From a virus, in IMG/VR virus record IMGVR_UViG_3300047089_000330, positions 1 to 45,532 of that record: 45,532 nucleotides of DNA, one strand, 5' to 3'. Shown here piece by piece: positions 13,105 through 21,657 of this stretch; position 1 is the stretch's first letter, and each line of letters opens with the position of its first letter. Position numbers and translations under genes: made by a program. Under the pieces are notes generated by a model. That model ran no database searches, had not been told where the DNA came from, and was given only the letters and a program-made list of their open reading frames with translations.

Positions 13105-13748
13105 AGCGTCTCCTCTCCGGCCTGGCCCTGGCCCTCGGACTGTCCGCGGTGCTGTTCGCGACCGACACCTCGTACTACGCGTCGCGCGTGCCCGTCACGC
13201 TCGACACCAACGGCGGCATCGTCGTGACCGAACGCCTGATGTCGACCCCAGCGTCGACGAACACGTTCGCTCGAACGATCGTGAAGCTCGATGCGAACGG
13301 CTCGCTCGTCGTCGCGGTGAATAACGTCCAGGCGCTCACGCACGCCACGCCGGCGAACCAGACGGGCAACGCCACCGCGACGTTCAAGATGAATGGGCTG
13401 GGCGCCGCGGCGGCGCCCTGCACGATCACCCCGACGCAGACGGGCCGCGTAGAGTTCACCATCACCGGGCAGCTCGTGCAGAACACGACCGGCGATGGCG
13501 TGACCTACAAGCTCGCCTTCGGTACCGGCACGGCCCCGGCGAACGCCGCGGCGGCCAGTGGGACCGTCATCAGTGCGACGCCGGTCTGGACGGCGCTCAC
13601 CGGCCAGCTCACTTCGCAGTTCGCCGTCACGAGCATCGCCACCGGCCTGACGCTCAACACCGCCGTGTGGTACGACCTGCAGGTCGCCGACGTCACCGGC
13701 GGCACGGCCGCGATCACGAACGTCGATTGCACCGCGGCGGAGCGGTAA
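13101..13748 (+). CDS. Exported beta-rich protein with signal peptide
   Basis: 215 residues from ATG at 13101 (ATGA overlap). Residues 1-20 are a classic signal sequence: MKRLL, a Leu/Ala/Gly hydrophobic core, then a small-residue end near A20. The rest is Thr/Ala/Val-rich and looks all-beta (GRVEFTITGQLVQNTTGDGVTYKLAFGTG, WYDLQVADV), like a head or tail decoration or trimeric spike domain. Two Cys occur late. An N-terminal export signal on a protein next to terminase is odd. It may instead be a membrane-anchored or virion-surface protein. Confidence 0.7.
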   Translation: MKRLLSGLALALGLSAVLFATDTSYYASRVPVTLDTNGGIVVTERLMSTPASTNTFARTIVKLDANGSLVVAVNNVQALTHATPANQTGNATATFKMNGLGAAAAPCTITPTQTGRVEFTITGQLVQNTTGDGVTYKLAFGTGTAPANAAAASGTVISATPVWTALTGQLTSQFAVTSIATGLTLNTAVWYDLQVADVTGGTAAITNVDCTAAER

Positions 13749-13753
13749 CGCGC

Positions 13754-15262
13754 GTGCCCGCCTCGCTCCCCCTCGGGCTCGTCGTCGAGCGCAACGGGGA
13801 AGAGGTGTGCGTCTACGAGCCGCTCCCGCATCAGCAGCGGTTCCACGCCTCGACGGTCCCGAACGTCCTCATGGAGGGCGGCGCGGGGTCCGGCAAGTCG
13901 AAGGCGATCCGCTCGGACGCCGAAATGCGGTGCTTTGCGATCCCGCGTTTCCGGGCGCTTATCCTTCGCCGCTCGATGCCCGAGCTGCGCATGTCGCACC
14001 TCGACGAGGTGCCCTACGACGCGGAGCGGCTCGGACTCCCGCCCAACGCCTGGCACTCGACGAACTTCACGCTGCGCTTCCCCCACAACGGGAGCATCCT
14101 CGTCTTCAGTCACGCCGAGGATGAGGCCACGATCGCGCGGTTCCTTTCGTCGGAATGGGACGCGATCTACTTCGACGAGTTGACGACGTTCACGCTGCGC
14201 CAGTTCCTGATGATCAGCTCGCGCGCGCGCACGACGAAGCCGGGGCTGAAGGCGATCGTCCGAGCGGGGACGAACCCGGTCGGGCCCGGCGCGACGTGGG
14301 TGCGCCGCTACTTCATCGCGAAGGACATTACGCCCGACGAGAATCCCGGCTACAATCCCGCCGACTACGAGGCGCAGCATTCGACGGTCGACGATTGCGC
14401 GAAGTACGTCAACGTCGCCGACTACGAGGTGCGCCTGAAGTCGCTCGGGAACGCCGCGCTCGTGCGCGCGATGCGCTACGGCGAGTGGGTGATCGAAGGG
14501 CAGTTCTTCGACTGGCGCGAGACGGACCCGGAGACGGGCCGCGGCTGGCACGTGATCGAGGAGCTGCCGAAGTACGGCGGCCTCTCGGCAGACGCGTGCG
14601 ATTGGGTGGACGTCGTCGAGGTCGTCGATTGGGGCTACGCCGTCGAGGGGAACCCCGGCATGGTGCAGTGGTGGCTGTGTCTCCCGAACAACCGCGCGAT
14701 CTGCGCGCGCGAGTGGGTGTTCAAGCAGACGCTCCCGGCCGACGTGGCCCGGGGCATCAAGGAACGACGCGCGGCCTTCGCCGGCAAGGTGCGCTACACC
14801 GTGATGGACACACAGATGTGGGCCGAGCACGAGGGCCCGAGCGTCGCCGAACTGATGTCGCGAGCCGGGGTCAGCGGCATCGAGGCGGACAAGCAGCGCG
14901 AGGCGGGGTGGGTGAACGTGCACACCTGGCTGCGCGAGACCGTCGAGGTCGCGCCGGGCGTCGTCCTGCCCCGCCTGCAGTATCTGAAGCCGCGGTTCAT
15001 CGGCGACACCCTCGGGTGCCCGGTGACGATCCGGACCATGCCGCAGATGGTCGTGAACCCGAAGAACCCCGCCGACATGGTGACGACCGGCGTCGAGGAT
15101 GAGGGCGCGGACGACACGCGCTACTTCGTGATGAGCCGTCCGTCGCCGTCCTCGATCCCACAGCCAGATCCGCGCTTCCGCTGGATCTTCGAGGAGATTC
15201 GGAAGCGGAAGCACGCCGGGCATCGTTCGATTGGGAGCGAGGCCACTCGGAGGAACGCATGA
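13754..15262 (+). CDS. terL: Terminase large subunit
   Basis: 502 residues, GTG start at 13754, five bases after the previous stop. ATPase domain: Walker A GGAGSGKS (42-49), Walker B IYFDE (D141, E142), preceded by the LRRSMPELRMS adaptor region. Nuclease domain: VVDWGYA and a later VMDTQMW supply the acidic residues of the RNase H-like fold. It packages DNA into proheads. Its stop overlaps the portal start (ATGA), the usual packaging-gene order. The small subunit is not obvious next to it. Confidence 0.95.
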   Translation: MPASLPLGLVVERNGEEVCVYEPLPHQQRFHASTVPNVLMEGGAGSGKSKAIRSDAEMRCFAIPRFRALILRRSMPELRMSHLDEVPYDAERLGLPPNAWHSTNFTLRFPHNGSILVFSHAEDEATIARFLSSEWDAIYFDELTTFTLRQFLMISSRARTTKPGLKAIVRAGTNPVGPGATWVRRYFIAKDITPDENPGYNPADYEAQHSTVDDCAKYVNVADYEVRLKSLGNAALVRAMRYGEWVIEGQFFDWRETDPETGRGWHVIEELPKYGGLSADACDWVDVVEVVDWGYAVEGNPGMVQWWLCLPNNRAICAREWVFKQTLPADVARGIKERRAAFAGKVRYTVMDTQMWAEHEGPSVAELMSRAGVSGIEADKQREAGWVNVHTWLRETVEVAPGVVLPRLQYLKPRFIGDTLGCPVTIRTMPQMVVNPKNPADMVTTGVEDEGADDTRYFVMSRPSPSSIPQPDPRFRWIFEEIRKRKHAGHRSIGSEATRRNA

Positions 15263-17616
15263 ATAGCAACCTCTCCCCCTCGGACTCGGCGGCCGTGACT
15301 CCGCAGCCCGACTCGACGACGAGCCCCGCGCCCCAGACGCCCTACGACGCGAAGTACTGGTCGGAGTGCATTTCGGCGGCCGAGCGGAATCGCGACGAGT
15401 ATTTCAAGGTCTGGAAAGAGAGTGTCGCGTACCGCGTGCAGAAGCCGTTCGGCGGCACGGGCGACAACGAGTCCACGCAGGACCGCGTCGCGGTGCCCGA
15501 GGACTGGTCGCGCACGAAGCAGAAGCAAGCGCAGCTCATGTTCAAGCTGCCGAAGATCGTCGCGCGCGCGACTGACCCGGCATTCGAGGTGAGCGAGGAT
15601 CTCGTCACGGCCGCGGTCAATCAGAAGCTCACGAACGAGATGCGGGCCTACTACGCGATGGACGAGGCGCTGGCCGACGTCATCAATGCGGCCGGCATCA
15701 TGGCCGTGATGGTCGGCATCGACATTCGCACCGAGACCGTGACGCTCCCGCCCGAGGCCGCTGCGCCAGGGTCCCTCGCCGCGGTGCCCGCCGCGCCGGC
15801 GGCGCCCCCTGACGGCGGCATGCCCGCGCCCGTCGCGAGCCCGGACACGCCTGAGCCGAACGTCGGGGGCGGCGCGCCACCGTCTGACGCGCAGCCGAGC
15901 GCGCCGCCGTTCGAGGGCGCCGCCCCGCCCCTCGCCGGACCTCAGCCCCGGTCGATCACGCGCATCGTCTCGAAGCGGCTCTACGCCGATCGCGTGAGCC
16001 CCGCGCAGCTCCTGTGGCCCGCAGAGTTCGTGCTCTCCGATTGGGACAAGTCGCCGTGGGTGGGCTATGACACCTTCATGCCGGCGACGCTCGCGAAGAA
16101 AACCTTCAAGGTGCTCGTCGAGGAGGGCTGGGACGGCGCCCCGACGCAGAAGCCGAAGCTCCTCTCGGAAGATATCCTGACGCCCCCGAGCAAGGGCGTG
16201 TTTGAAGAGTACGCGCGCGTGCGGACGATCTTCTACCGCACCGCGAACTACGATCCGACCGTCACGCATCCCGATGCGATCCGGAAGATCGTCTTCGTCG
16301 ACGGCTGCACGCCGCCGGTCATCCACGAGGATCTCGACTGGCAGAAATACGTGCCGCCGACACTCGACAAGCCGGCGGTCCCGCCGACGACCGATCCGAC
16401 GACGGGGCAGACGACTGATCCGGGCATGCCGGCTGCGCCAGCGCAGCCGGGGAAATACATCGGCGTCCGGAACTTCCCGCTCCGCATTGGCACGCTGACC
16501 TACATCAGCGACGTCGCGATCCCGCCCTCGGATTCCGAGGCCGGCCGCTCGCAGGTGCGCGAGATGATCCGGTCGCGGTCACAGATGCTGCGGCAGCGCG
16601 ACACGTCGATCCCGATCCGCTGGTATGACGTGAACCGGCTCGACGAGACGATCGCCGACAAGATGCGCGCCGGCGAGTGGAACGACATGATCCCGGTCAA
16701 CGGGCCGGGCGAGCGGATCATCGGCGAGGTCGCACGCGCGAACTACCCGCGCGAGAACTTCCAGTTCCAGGGCGTCATCAGCAACGACCTCGATCGGTCG
16801 TGGGCCCTCTCGAACAATCAGATCAACGCTCCGAACGACACGACGCGCTCGGCGACGGAAGTCAACGTCATGGCGAGCGCCGGCGGCATCCGCGCCGACT
16901 ACGAGAAGGACCGCGTCAACAAGTTCGTGATGGGGATCGCTGAGGTCACGTTCGGCCTCATGCAGATGTTCATTGACGGGCAGGAATATGCCTCGCTCGT
17001 TGGCCCGCAGGGGCAGAACGTCCTGACGCCGTTCACGCGCGCAGACCTAACGGGCGACTACACGTTCGAGTTCGTGCCGGACTCGAGCGACCGCATCGAC
17101 ACGGCGACCAAGCAGGGGAACGTCCTGAAGATGTTCAACCTCCTCGGGAACAGCCCGACGACGAACCGTCCGAACCTCGAGCGGGAGATCTGGCAGTTGC
17201 ATGGCTTCGATCCCGCGAAGCTCACGCAGGCGCCGCCTCCGCCGAACCCCGACAAGCCGAACATCTCGTACCGCTTCAGCGGGGACGATCTACTGAACCC
17301 GATGGCGGTCGCGCTCCTGACGAAGTCGGGCATTCAGATCGGCCCCGACGATATCAAGGCCGCGGCCACGATGATTGCCGACGCCGTCCAGAAGCTGCAG
17401 GAGGCGAAGCTCACGATCGCCGCGGGTTATACGGGCGGCCCAATTGTGTCCGGACCCGGCCTCGGCGGCCCAGCCGTACCCGGCGCCCCGCCACACGCGG
17501 TGCCCCCGCAGAATGTGCCGGTGCCGGACCCCGCGCACGGCGCGGTGCAGCCGCCCGCGGAGCACGGCGTGAACCCGATCCTGAAGCGGACGGATAACGG
17601 AGACCGACTCGTATGA
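15259..17616 (+). CDS. Portal protein
   Basis: 785 residues. Placed directly after terL and of the size seen in short-tailed phages. N-terminal region: YDAKYWSECISAAERNRDEY, then a conserved segment (QKQAQLMFKLPKIVARATDP). The core has NYPRENFQFQGVISNDLD, NAPNDTTRSATEVNVMASA and a long helix. An 80-residue Pro/Ala/Gly-rich insertion (about 155-230) and a similar PAAPAQPG loop (about 385-400) interrupt the fold. The C-terminus is again Pro-rich. These low-complexity inserts are unusual for a portal. The protein forms the dodecameric DNA channel. Confidence 0.85.
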   Translation: MNSNLSPSDSAAVTPQPDSTTSPAPQTPYDAKYWSECISAAERNRDEYFKVWKESVAYRVQKPFGGTGDNESTQDRVAVPEDWSRTKQKQAQLMFKLPKIVARATDPAFEVSEDLVTAAVNQKLTNEMRAYYAMDEALADVINAAGIMAVMVGIDIRTETVTLPPEAAAPGSLAAVPAAPAAPPDGGMPAPVASPDTPEPNVGGGAPPSDAQPSAPPFEGAAPPLAGPQPRSITRIVSKRLYADRVSPAQLLWPAEFVLSDWDKSPWVGYDTFMPATLAKKTFKVLVEEGWDGAPTQKPKLLSEDILTPPSKGVFEEYARVRTIFYRTANYDPTVTHPDAIRKIVFVDGCTPPVIHEDLDWQKYVPPTLDKPAVPPTTDPTTGQTTDPGMPAAPAQPGKYIGVRNFPLRIGTLTYISDVAIPPSDSEAGRSQVREMIRSRSQMLRQRDTSIPIRWYDVNRLDETIADKMRAGEWNDMIPVNGPGERIIGEVARANYPRENFQFQGVISNDLDRSWALSNNQINAPNDTTRSATEVNVMASAGGIRADYEKDRVNKFVMGIAEVTFGLMQMFIDGQEYASLVGPQGQNVLTPFTRADLTGDYTFEFVPDSSDRIDTATKQGNVLKMFNLLGNSPTTNRPNLEREIWQLHGFDPAKLTQAPPPPNPDKPNISYRFSGDDLLNPMAVALLTKSGIQIGPDDIKAAATMIADAVQKLQEAKLTIAAGYTGGPIVSGPGLGGPAVPGAPPHAVPPQNVPVPDPAHGAVQPPAEHGVNPILKRTDNGDRLV

Positions 17617-18236
17617 TCCGCTCCGCTCTCGCGGTGACGCTCCTCGCCGGCGCGCTGTCGTTTTCGTCGACGACGACGCCCGTGCGCGTGCTGCCCTCAG
17701 TTGGGCACCTTCTCGGCGAGGCCGGTGGGCAGTGCACCGTCGCGTCGATCGGGGCCTCGCTGTGGCTAGGCGCCGCGCACTGCGCCGGCTTGAACAAACT
17801 CGGTGGCGCCGTACTTCGTGAGGTCAAGGTGGACGACGACGCGGACCTGCGGCTCCTCGCGGGACCCCCCGCGCCGGCCCTTCGGATCGCCTCTGAAGAC
17901 GCCACGCCTGGCGAGCCGGTCACGCTCTACGGGTGGACGGATGGTTATGTGGAGACGACGAGCCCGCACAACCCGTCGCCCCTCATCATGTTCGGGCACA
18001 CCTCGACGCGCCGAGTGCTTATGACCATCGAGGACGACAGTACCCCGAAGATCCGCAACCTATTCGACGCCGGTGCCGGCCCAGGGATGAGCGGCGGTCC
18101 GATCGTGAATGCTCGTGGGGAGATCGTCGGGGTGGTCGAGGCCATTCTCATCAACCCGTCGATCGTCGTCGTCAGTCCTACGGTGCAACAGATCCGGCAG
18201 TTCCTCGGCCTGAAAGTGAAGGAAAGTCGTGACTGA
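17613..18236 (+). CDS. Signal-peptide-bearing trypsin-like serine protease
   Basis: 207 residues, ATG at 17613 overlapping the portal stop. Residues 1-19 form a signal sequence (MIRSALAVTLLAGALSFSS). The chymotrypsin-fold triad is complete: H56 in WLGAAHC, D78 in DDDADLRLL, S160 in GPGMSGGPIVN. C41 and C57 could form the disulphide next to the catalytic His. Phage head proteases normally belong to ClpP-like or herpes-assemblin-like folds, so this is an unusual protease to find between portal and scaffold. It could mature the prohead, act on the envelope during entry or lysis, or process other virion proteins. Confidence 0.85.
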   Translation: MIRSALAVTLLAGALSFSSTTTPVRVLPSVGHLLGEAGGQCTVASIGASLWLGAAHCAGLNKLGGAVLREVKVDDDADLRLLAGPPAPALRIASEDATPGEPVTLYGWTDGYVETTSPHNPSPLIMFGHTSTRRVLMTIEDDSTPKIRNLFDAGAGPGMSGGPIVNARGEIVGVVEAILINPSIVVVSPTVQQIRQFLGLKVKESRD

Positions 18237-18531
18237 TCCGATCATCGACATGCCAGATTTTCGGCTGACCCCGTCGAAGGATACCAGCGATCCGTCGCCC
18301 CTCGAGAACGCGACGCTGAAGGCGGCGATCGACAAGGCGAGCCAGCTTCCCGCGAACCAGGTCACGATCGAAGCCGTCGACGAGAACGGGCATGCGGGCG
18401 CGGAGGCCGGCATCGAGAAAAACTTCACCGTGGGGAAGGGCGAAGGATCGATCGGCGCGGAAGGCTCGTGGCTGCAGGGCGTTGGCTACCGCGCCGCCGC
18501 GATCTTCGGCTTCAAGTGGGGCGCGAAGTAA
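18229..18531 (+). CDS. Hypothetical protein, 100 aa
   Basis: GTG at 18229, overlapping the protease stop by eight bases. The N-terminus is acidic and Pro-rich (MTDPIIDMPDFRLTPSKDTS), followed by a helix (ATLKAAIDKASQL) and Gly-rich strands ending AAAIFGFKWGAK. No family recognised. Its coupling to the protease gene and place in the head block suggest a structural or chaperone role. Confidence 0.6.
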   Translation: MTDPIIDMPDFRLTPSKDTSDPSPLENATLKAAIDKASQLPANQVTIEAVDENGHAGAEAGIEKNFTVGKGEGSIGAEGSWLQGVGYRAAAIFGFKWGAK

Positions 18532-19025
18532 TGGGCCGTCCGCGAAAAAACCGGGCACCCGGAGCGACCTGCCATCCGGGCCGCGAGGAATTTGTCGACG
18601 GCCTATGCGGCGTGTGTTACTACGACATGAAGCGGCTCGCCGAGAACGAACGCCCGCCGGCGAACGCCCTCGAGTTATATCAGAAACACAAGCTGACGAA
18701 GCTGCATGAGGACGTCAAGCGCATCGAAGCCCTGCTCCTCTCGGCGAAGGCGATCGTGCGAGAGAACATGCCGCGCTACGCCGAGCTGCACATGATCGCG
18801 ACGGAGGTTGCCGCGAGCAAAGGCGACGCGCGCCCCGCGGAGTGGGCCCTCTCGAGCGTCAAGGGCGAGAAGGGCGAACGTGCGGTCGAGCCACCGAAGG
18901 CGGAGGCCTCGGCCGGCGCCGGCGTGAAGGTGATCATCGGGGTCCAAATGGGCTGTTTGCCGACGACGGGCGGCACTGCGGAAGTGATTGACGCGTCTAA
19001 TCAAGAGGACGAACATGGCCGTTGA
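18531..19025 (+). CDS. Zinc-finger plus helical protein, possible packaging accessory
   Basis: 164 residues, ATG at 18531 (TAATG overlap). It begins MGRPRKNRAPG with a C-x13-C-x2-C set (CHPG...LCGVC), followed by long helices (LYQKHKLTKLHEDVKRIEALLLSAKAIV). A segment typical of DNA-bound phage proteins follows (ASKGDARPAEWALSSVKG), then a C-terminal KVIIGVQMG strand. The N-terminal finger and helical body could make it the terminase small subunit, but this is a weak inference. Confidence 0.6.
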   Translation: MGRPRKNRAPGATCHPGREEFVDGLCGVCYYDMKRLAENERPPANALELYQKHKLTKLHEDVKRIEALLLSAKAIVRENMPRYAELHMIATEVAASKGDARPAEWALSSVKGEKGERAVEPPKAEASAGAGVKVIIGVQMGCLPTTGGTAEVIDASNQEDEHGR

Positions 19026-19368
19026 ACGGCATATTTTTACGACCCGCCCCTTCGCGTGCGCGTCTTGTGACCATCGCGAGAAAGTCCTCGGCTGGGACTA
19101 CGATGCCCCGCGTCAGTGTCCGAACGGGCACGGCCCCCTCGAGGGGGACCTCGGGCAATTCGACAAAGCCCCCTGCGTGATTCCGGACGGCATCCCGGGC
19201 GGGATGCTCGTCAAGCACGCGATCTGCAACCCGGACGGCTCGCCGCGCCGCTTCGACTCACAGTCGGAGTTGCGCGAGTACGCGCGCGCCCGAGGCTGGA
19301 CGAACGTCGTCGAGCATAAGCCGCTCCCCGGCACCGACAAGTCTCCTCATACGACAAGGTGGATCTAG
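19015..19368 (+). CDS. Zinc-ribbon protein, 117 aa
   Basis: ATG at 19015 with GAGGAC upstream, overlapping the previous gene by 11 bases. It has C14-A-S-C17, a later CPNGHG pair member, and further Cys at APC and AIC, enough for a zinc ribbon. The C-terminal helix reads SQSELREYARARGWTNVVEHKP, a phrase common in small phage head-block proteins. Exact function unknown. Confidence 0.65.
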   Translation: MAVERHIFTTRPFACASCDHREKVLGWDYDAPRQCPNGHGPLEGDLGQFDKAPCVIPDGIPGGMLVKHAICNPDGSPRRFDSQSELREYARARGWTNVVEHKPLPGTDKSPHTTRWI

Positions 19369-20496
19369 ATGCCTGATCTCGAATCCGTGATTGCGAGTGC
19401 CGCCTCAGAGGCCGGCATCTTCTCCGCGTCCAGCGAATCGTCGAGCGAGCCTGTCGCCACGGAGACGACGGCCGCGCAGCCTGACGCCACGACCAGCACG
19501 CCTGCGGCCACTGAAACCGCCGCGACCTCGCCCACGACGACGGCACAGACCGCGGCAGCGGAAGCGAGCGCGACGGCGGACGAGACGGAACTCGCGACGA
19601 TCGAGAAAGAGATCGTTGACAAGACGCCGAACCTCGCCGATCCGAACGCGCGCATTCAGGTGTCGCGGCATCAGGCAGTCCTCACGCGCCAACGCCGCCA
19701 GGCGGAGGCCGAGCAAGCGAAGCTGCACGCGGAGATCGCACAGTACAAGACGAAATACGATCAGCACGCCGACGAACGGATCGCCGCCGCGCAGCTCGCG
19801 GAGCGCAACCCCGAGGTGTTCGTCAAGCATGTGCTCTTGAACGATCCGCGCTACGTCGGCGTCATCGAGGGCCTCGTCAACGAGGCGATCTCGAAGCGGG
19901 GGGCCTCGGCCGCCGTGCCGGCGCCCGGGGCGTATCCCACGGAAAAGCCGAAGCCGGACACGGTCATGCCGGACGGTTCACTCGGCTACTCAGCCGAGGC
20001 CGCCGAGAAGCTGTCCCTCTACGTGGCGGGTCAGGTCAAGGCAGAGGTTGACAAGGCGCTCGCGGAGCGCGATAAAGGATTGAAGCCCGTTCTGGATCGC
20101 GAAAAGGCGATCGAGAACTACAACGCGGCGTACGAGCGTCAGGGGAAGATCCTGAAGAACGCCCGCGAGTCGTGGCCTGATTTTGTCGAGCACGAGAAGG
20201 ACATTCGCGCCGAACTCGGAAAACCCGGGAACGAGCGCATGGATCTCTTCACCGCGTACACACGCGTCGTGCCAGCGAAGCTGAAAGAGCGGGCGACGCT
20301 GACCGACACGGAGCGCGCGAAGATCGCGCGCGCGGAGCGCGAGAAGCTCGAGAAGGAAATCAACGCTGCGTCGAGGACATCGACGGCGCAGCGTCCGGGG
20401 CAAATGCCCGCGGCGAAGGCCGCCGGCGAGGGAGAGCCCCGGTCCCTCGACGATGTCGTCCGCGATGCGGGCCGCAAGGCCGGCATCTTGCGGTAG
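19369..20496 (+). CDS. Scaffold-type protein
   Basis: 375 residues, ATG at 19369 immediately after the previous stop. Residues 1-90 are low-complexity Ala/Thr/Ser/Glu. From 95 on it is a long charged helix (LTRQRRQAEAEQAKLHAEIAQYKTKYDQH). A second helical part with many Lys/Glu ends in a basic tail. Size, acidic disordered N-terminus, coiled coil and position just upstream of the capsid gene all fit a scaffolding protein that guides procapsid assembly. Confidence 0.75.
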   Translation: MPDLESVIASAASEAGIFSASSESSSEPVATETTAAQPDATTSTPAATETAATSPTTTAQTAAAEASATADETELATIEKEIVDKTPNLADPNARIQVSRHQAVLTRQRRQAEAEQAKLHAEIAQYKTKYDQHADERIAAAQLAERNPEVFVKHVLLNDPRYVGVIEGLVNEAISKRGASAAVPAPGAYPTEKPKPDTVMPDGSLGYSAEAAEKLSLYVAGQVKAEVDKALAERDKGLKPVLDREKAIENYNAAYERQGKILKNARESWPDFVEHEKDIRAELGKPGNERMDLFTAYTRVVPAKLKERATLTDTERAKIARAEREKLEKEINAASRTSTAQRPGQMPAAKAAGEGEPRSLDDVVRDAGRKAGILR

Positions 20497-20547
20497 ACGG
20501 CCTGAACGCGATCCCCCGGCCAGGGGTCCCATCGGATTTTCGTCGTT

Positions 20548-20623
20548 ACGCCCTCCGTGAGTCTGCGATAAAGACGGGCGCTGTAGACAGCAGCTCGTAA
20601 CTCGTTCACCTGACGGAGGGTGT
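20548..20623 (+). promoter_or_regulatory. RNA stem sequestering the capsid ribosome site
   Basis: ACGCCCTCCGT (20548-20558) pairs over 11 positions (10 Watson-Crick, one G-U) with ACGGAGGGTGT (20613-20623). The second arm contains the GGAGGG ribosome site of the capsid gene starting at 20625. The 54-nt loop holds a smaller GCTG/CAGC hairpin. This could delay or tune translation of the most abundant virion protein. The rest of the 20497-20624 gap has only a weak CCCC/GGGG hairpin followed by ATTTT. Confidence 0.5.
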
Positions 20624-20624
20624 C

Positions 20625-21572
20625 ATGTCTGTTATTGCACAGCTCGCCGCGGTCTCGTACCCGGCGGTCGTCACGGAAATGCGCAAGGCCGCGAATCAGT
20701 GGGCGGAGTCCGCCCTGATGCGCGAACTCGAACGGCAGAAAGCCGTGGAGCGCGTGAGCCTCGGCGCCATCATCGAGAAGCCGGTCGACTACCAGCGCAA
20801 TCCTGGTACGACCTTCCTCGCCTCGGATCTCTCGCTGACCTCGATGTCGAAGGTCGAAGTGCTGACCACGACGCAGGTCGACGCGGGCCAGATTTCTGTC
20901 CCCGTCGTCTGGTCGAAGGCCGACGAAGCGAAGAACCCGACTGAGAACCAGAAGATCAACTTCACGAAGGGTCTCCTCGAGAACGCGATCAATTCGCACG
21001 ACGATATCCTCGAGCAGGCGCTATTCGGCACGAACAACAGCGGGTTCTTCGGTCTGCAGACGCTCGTCCCGACCTCCGGTCAGGCCGTTGTGCAGGGCGT
21101 CGACGCCAGCGTGGAGGCGTGGTGGCGCAACTATGCCGGCCAGTATCTGAACGCCGGCACGGACATCGAAGCGCAGATGACGACCGCGTGGAACACCGCG
21201 GCGAAGGGCAGCGGCTCGCAGCTCGCGCCGACGCTCATCGTCAGCTCCGCAGCGGCGCAGGCGCTCTTCGAGGCGTCCCAGCAGCCCCTGCAGCGCTGGA
21301 TCGACACGGACGAACTGAAGGCCGGGTTCAAGATCCTGGGCTTCAAGACGGCTCGTTACGTGTTCAGCCAGTACGGCGCCACGCTCAACACGAACCCGAT
21401 CTACTTCCTGAACCCGAAGTCGTTCACCCTGACCTGCTCGAAGGAAGCCTTCCGGCAGAAGGGCGACACGATGGAGATCCCGAACATGGAAGGCTACGTG
21501 TTCAAGATCTACTCCCTCGTGCAGGCGACGACGAACAACAAGTCGCGTCTCGCAGTGATCACGGGTCACTAA
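20625..21572 (+). CDS. Major capsid protein (HK97-fold type)
   Basis: 315 residues, ATG at 20625 with GGAGGG four bases upstream. It follows the scaffold gene and precedes a small decoration-type gene. Recognisable features: a helical N-terminal arm (VTEMRKAANQWAESALMRELERQKAVERV), an E-loop-like beta segment (NPGTTFLASDLSLTSMSKVEVL), a spine helix and a C-terminal beta strand (GYVFKIYSLVQATT). It lacks a long N-terminal delta domain, consistent with a separate scaffold. Flanked by an 11-bp hairpin after the stop. Confidence 0.85.
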   Translation: MSVIAQLAAVSYPAVVTEMRKAANQWAESALMRELERQKAVERVSLGAIIEKPVDYQRNPGTTFLASDLSLTSMSKVEVLTTTQVDAGQISVPVVWSKADEAKNPTENQKINFTKGLLENAINSHDDILEQALFGTNNSGFFGLQTLVPTSGQAVVQGVDASVEAWWRNYAGQYLNAGTDIEAQMTTAWNTAAKGSGSQLAPTLIVSSAAAQALFEASQQPLQRWIDTDELKAGFKILGFKTARYVFSQYGATLNTNPIYFLNPKSFTLTCSKEAFRQKGDTMEIPNMEGYVFKIYSLVQATTNNKSRLAVITGH

Positions 21573-21580
21573 TGACTAGC

Positions 21581-21606
21581 GGCCGGGCGCCTGCGGGCGC
21601 CTGGCC
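21581..21606 (+). terminator. 11-bp hairpin after the capsid gene
   Basis: GGCCGGGCGCC (21581-21591), loop TGCG, GGCGCCTGGCC (21596-21606), 11 pairs with one G-U, nine bases after the capsid stop. A T-run (CTTTTTTAC) follows 30 bases later. It would protect or partly terminate the capsid transcript. Confidence 0.65.
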
Positions 21607-21657
21607 GGTCCTCATTCACCTTCGGCAGTTCAGTCTTTTTTACGGGAGAACATAGTC

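Noticed and set aside
13505-15223. 572-aa open frame antisense to terminase
   Set aside because: It is an Arg/His/Asp-rich shadow caused by GC3-biased codons on the coding strand; no motif, no ribosome site.
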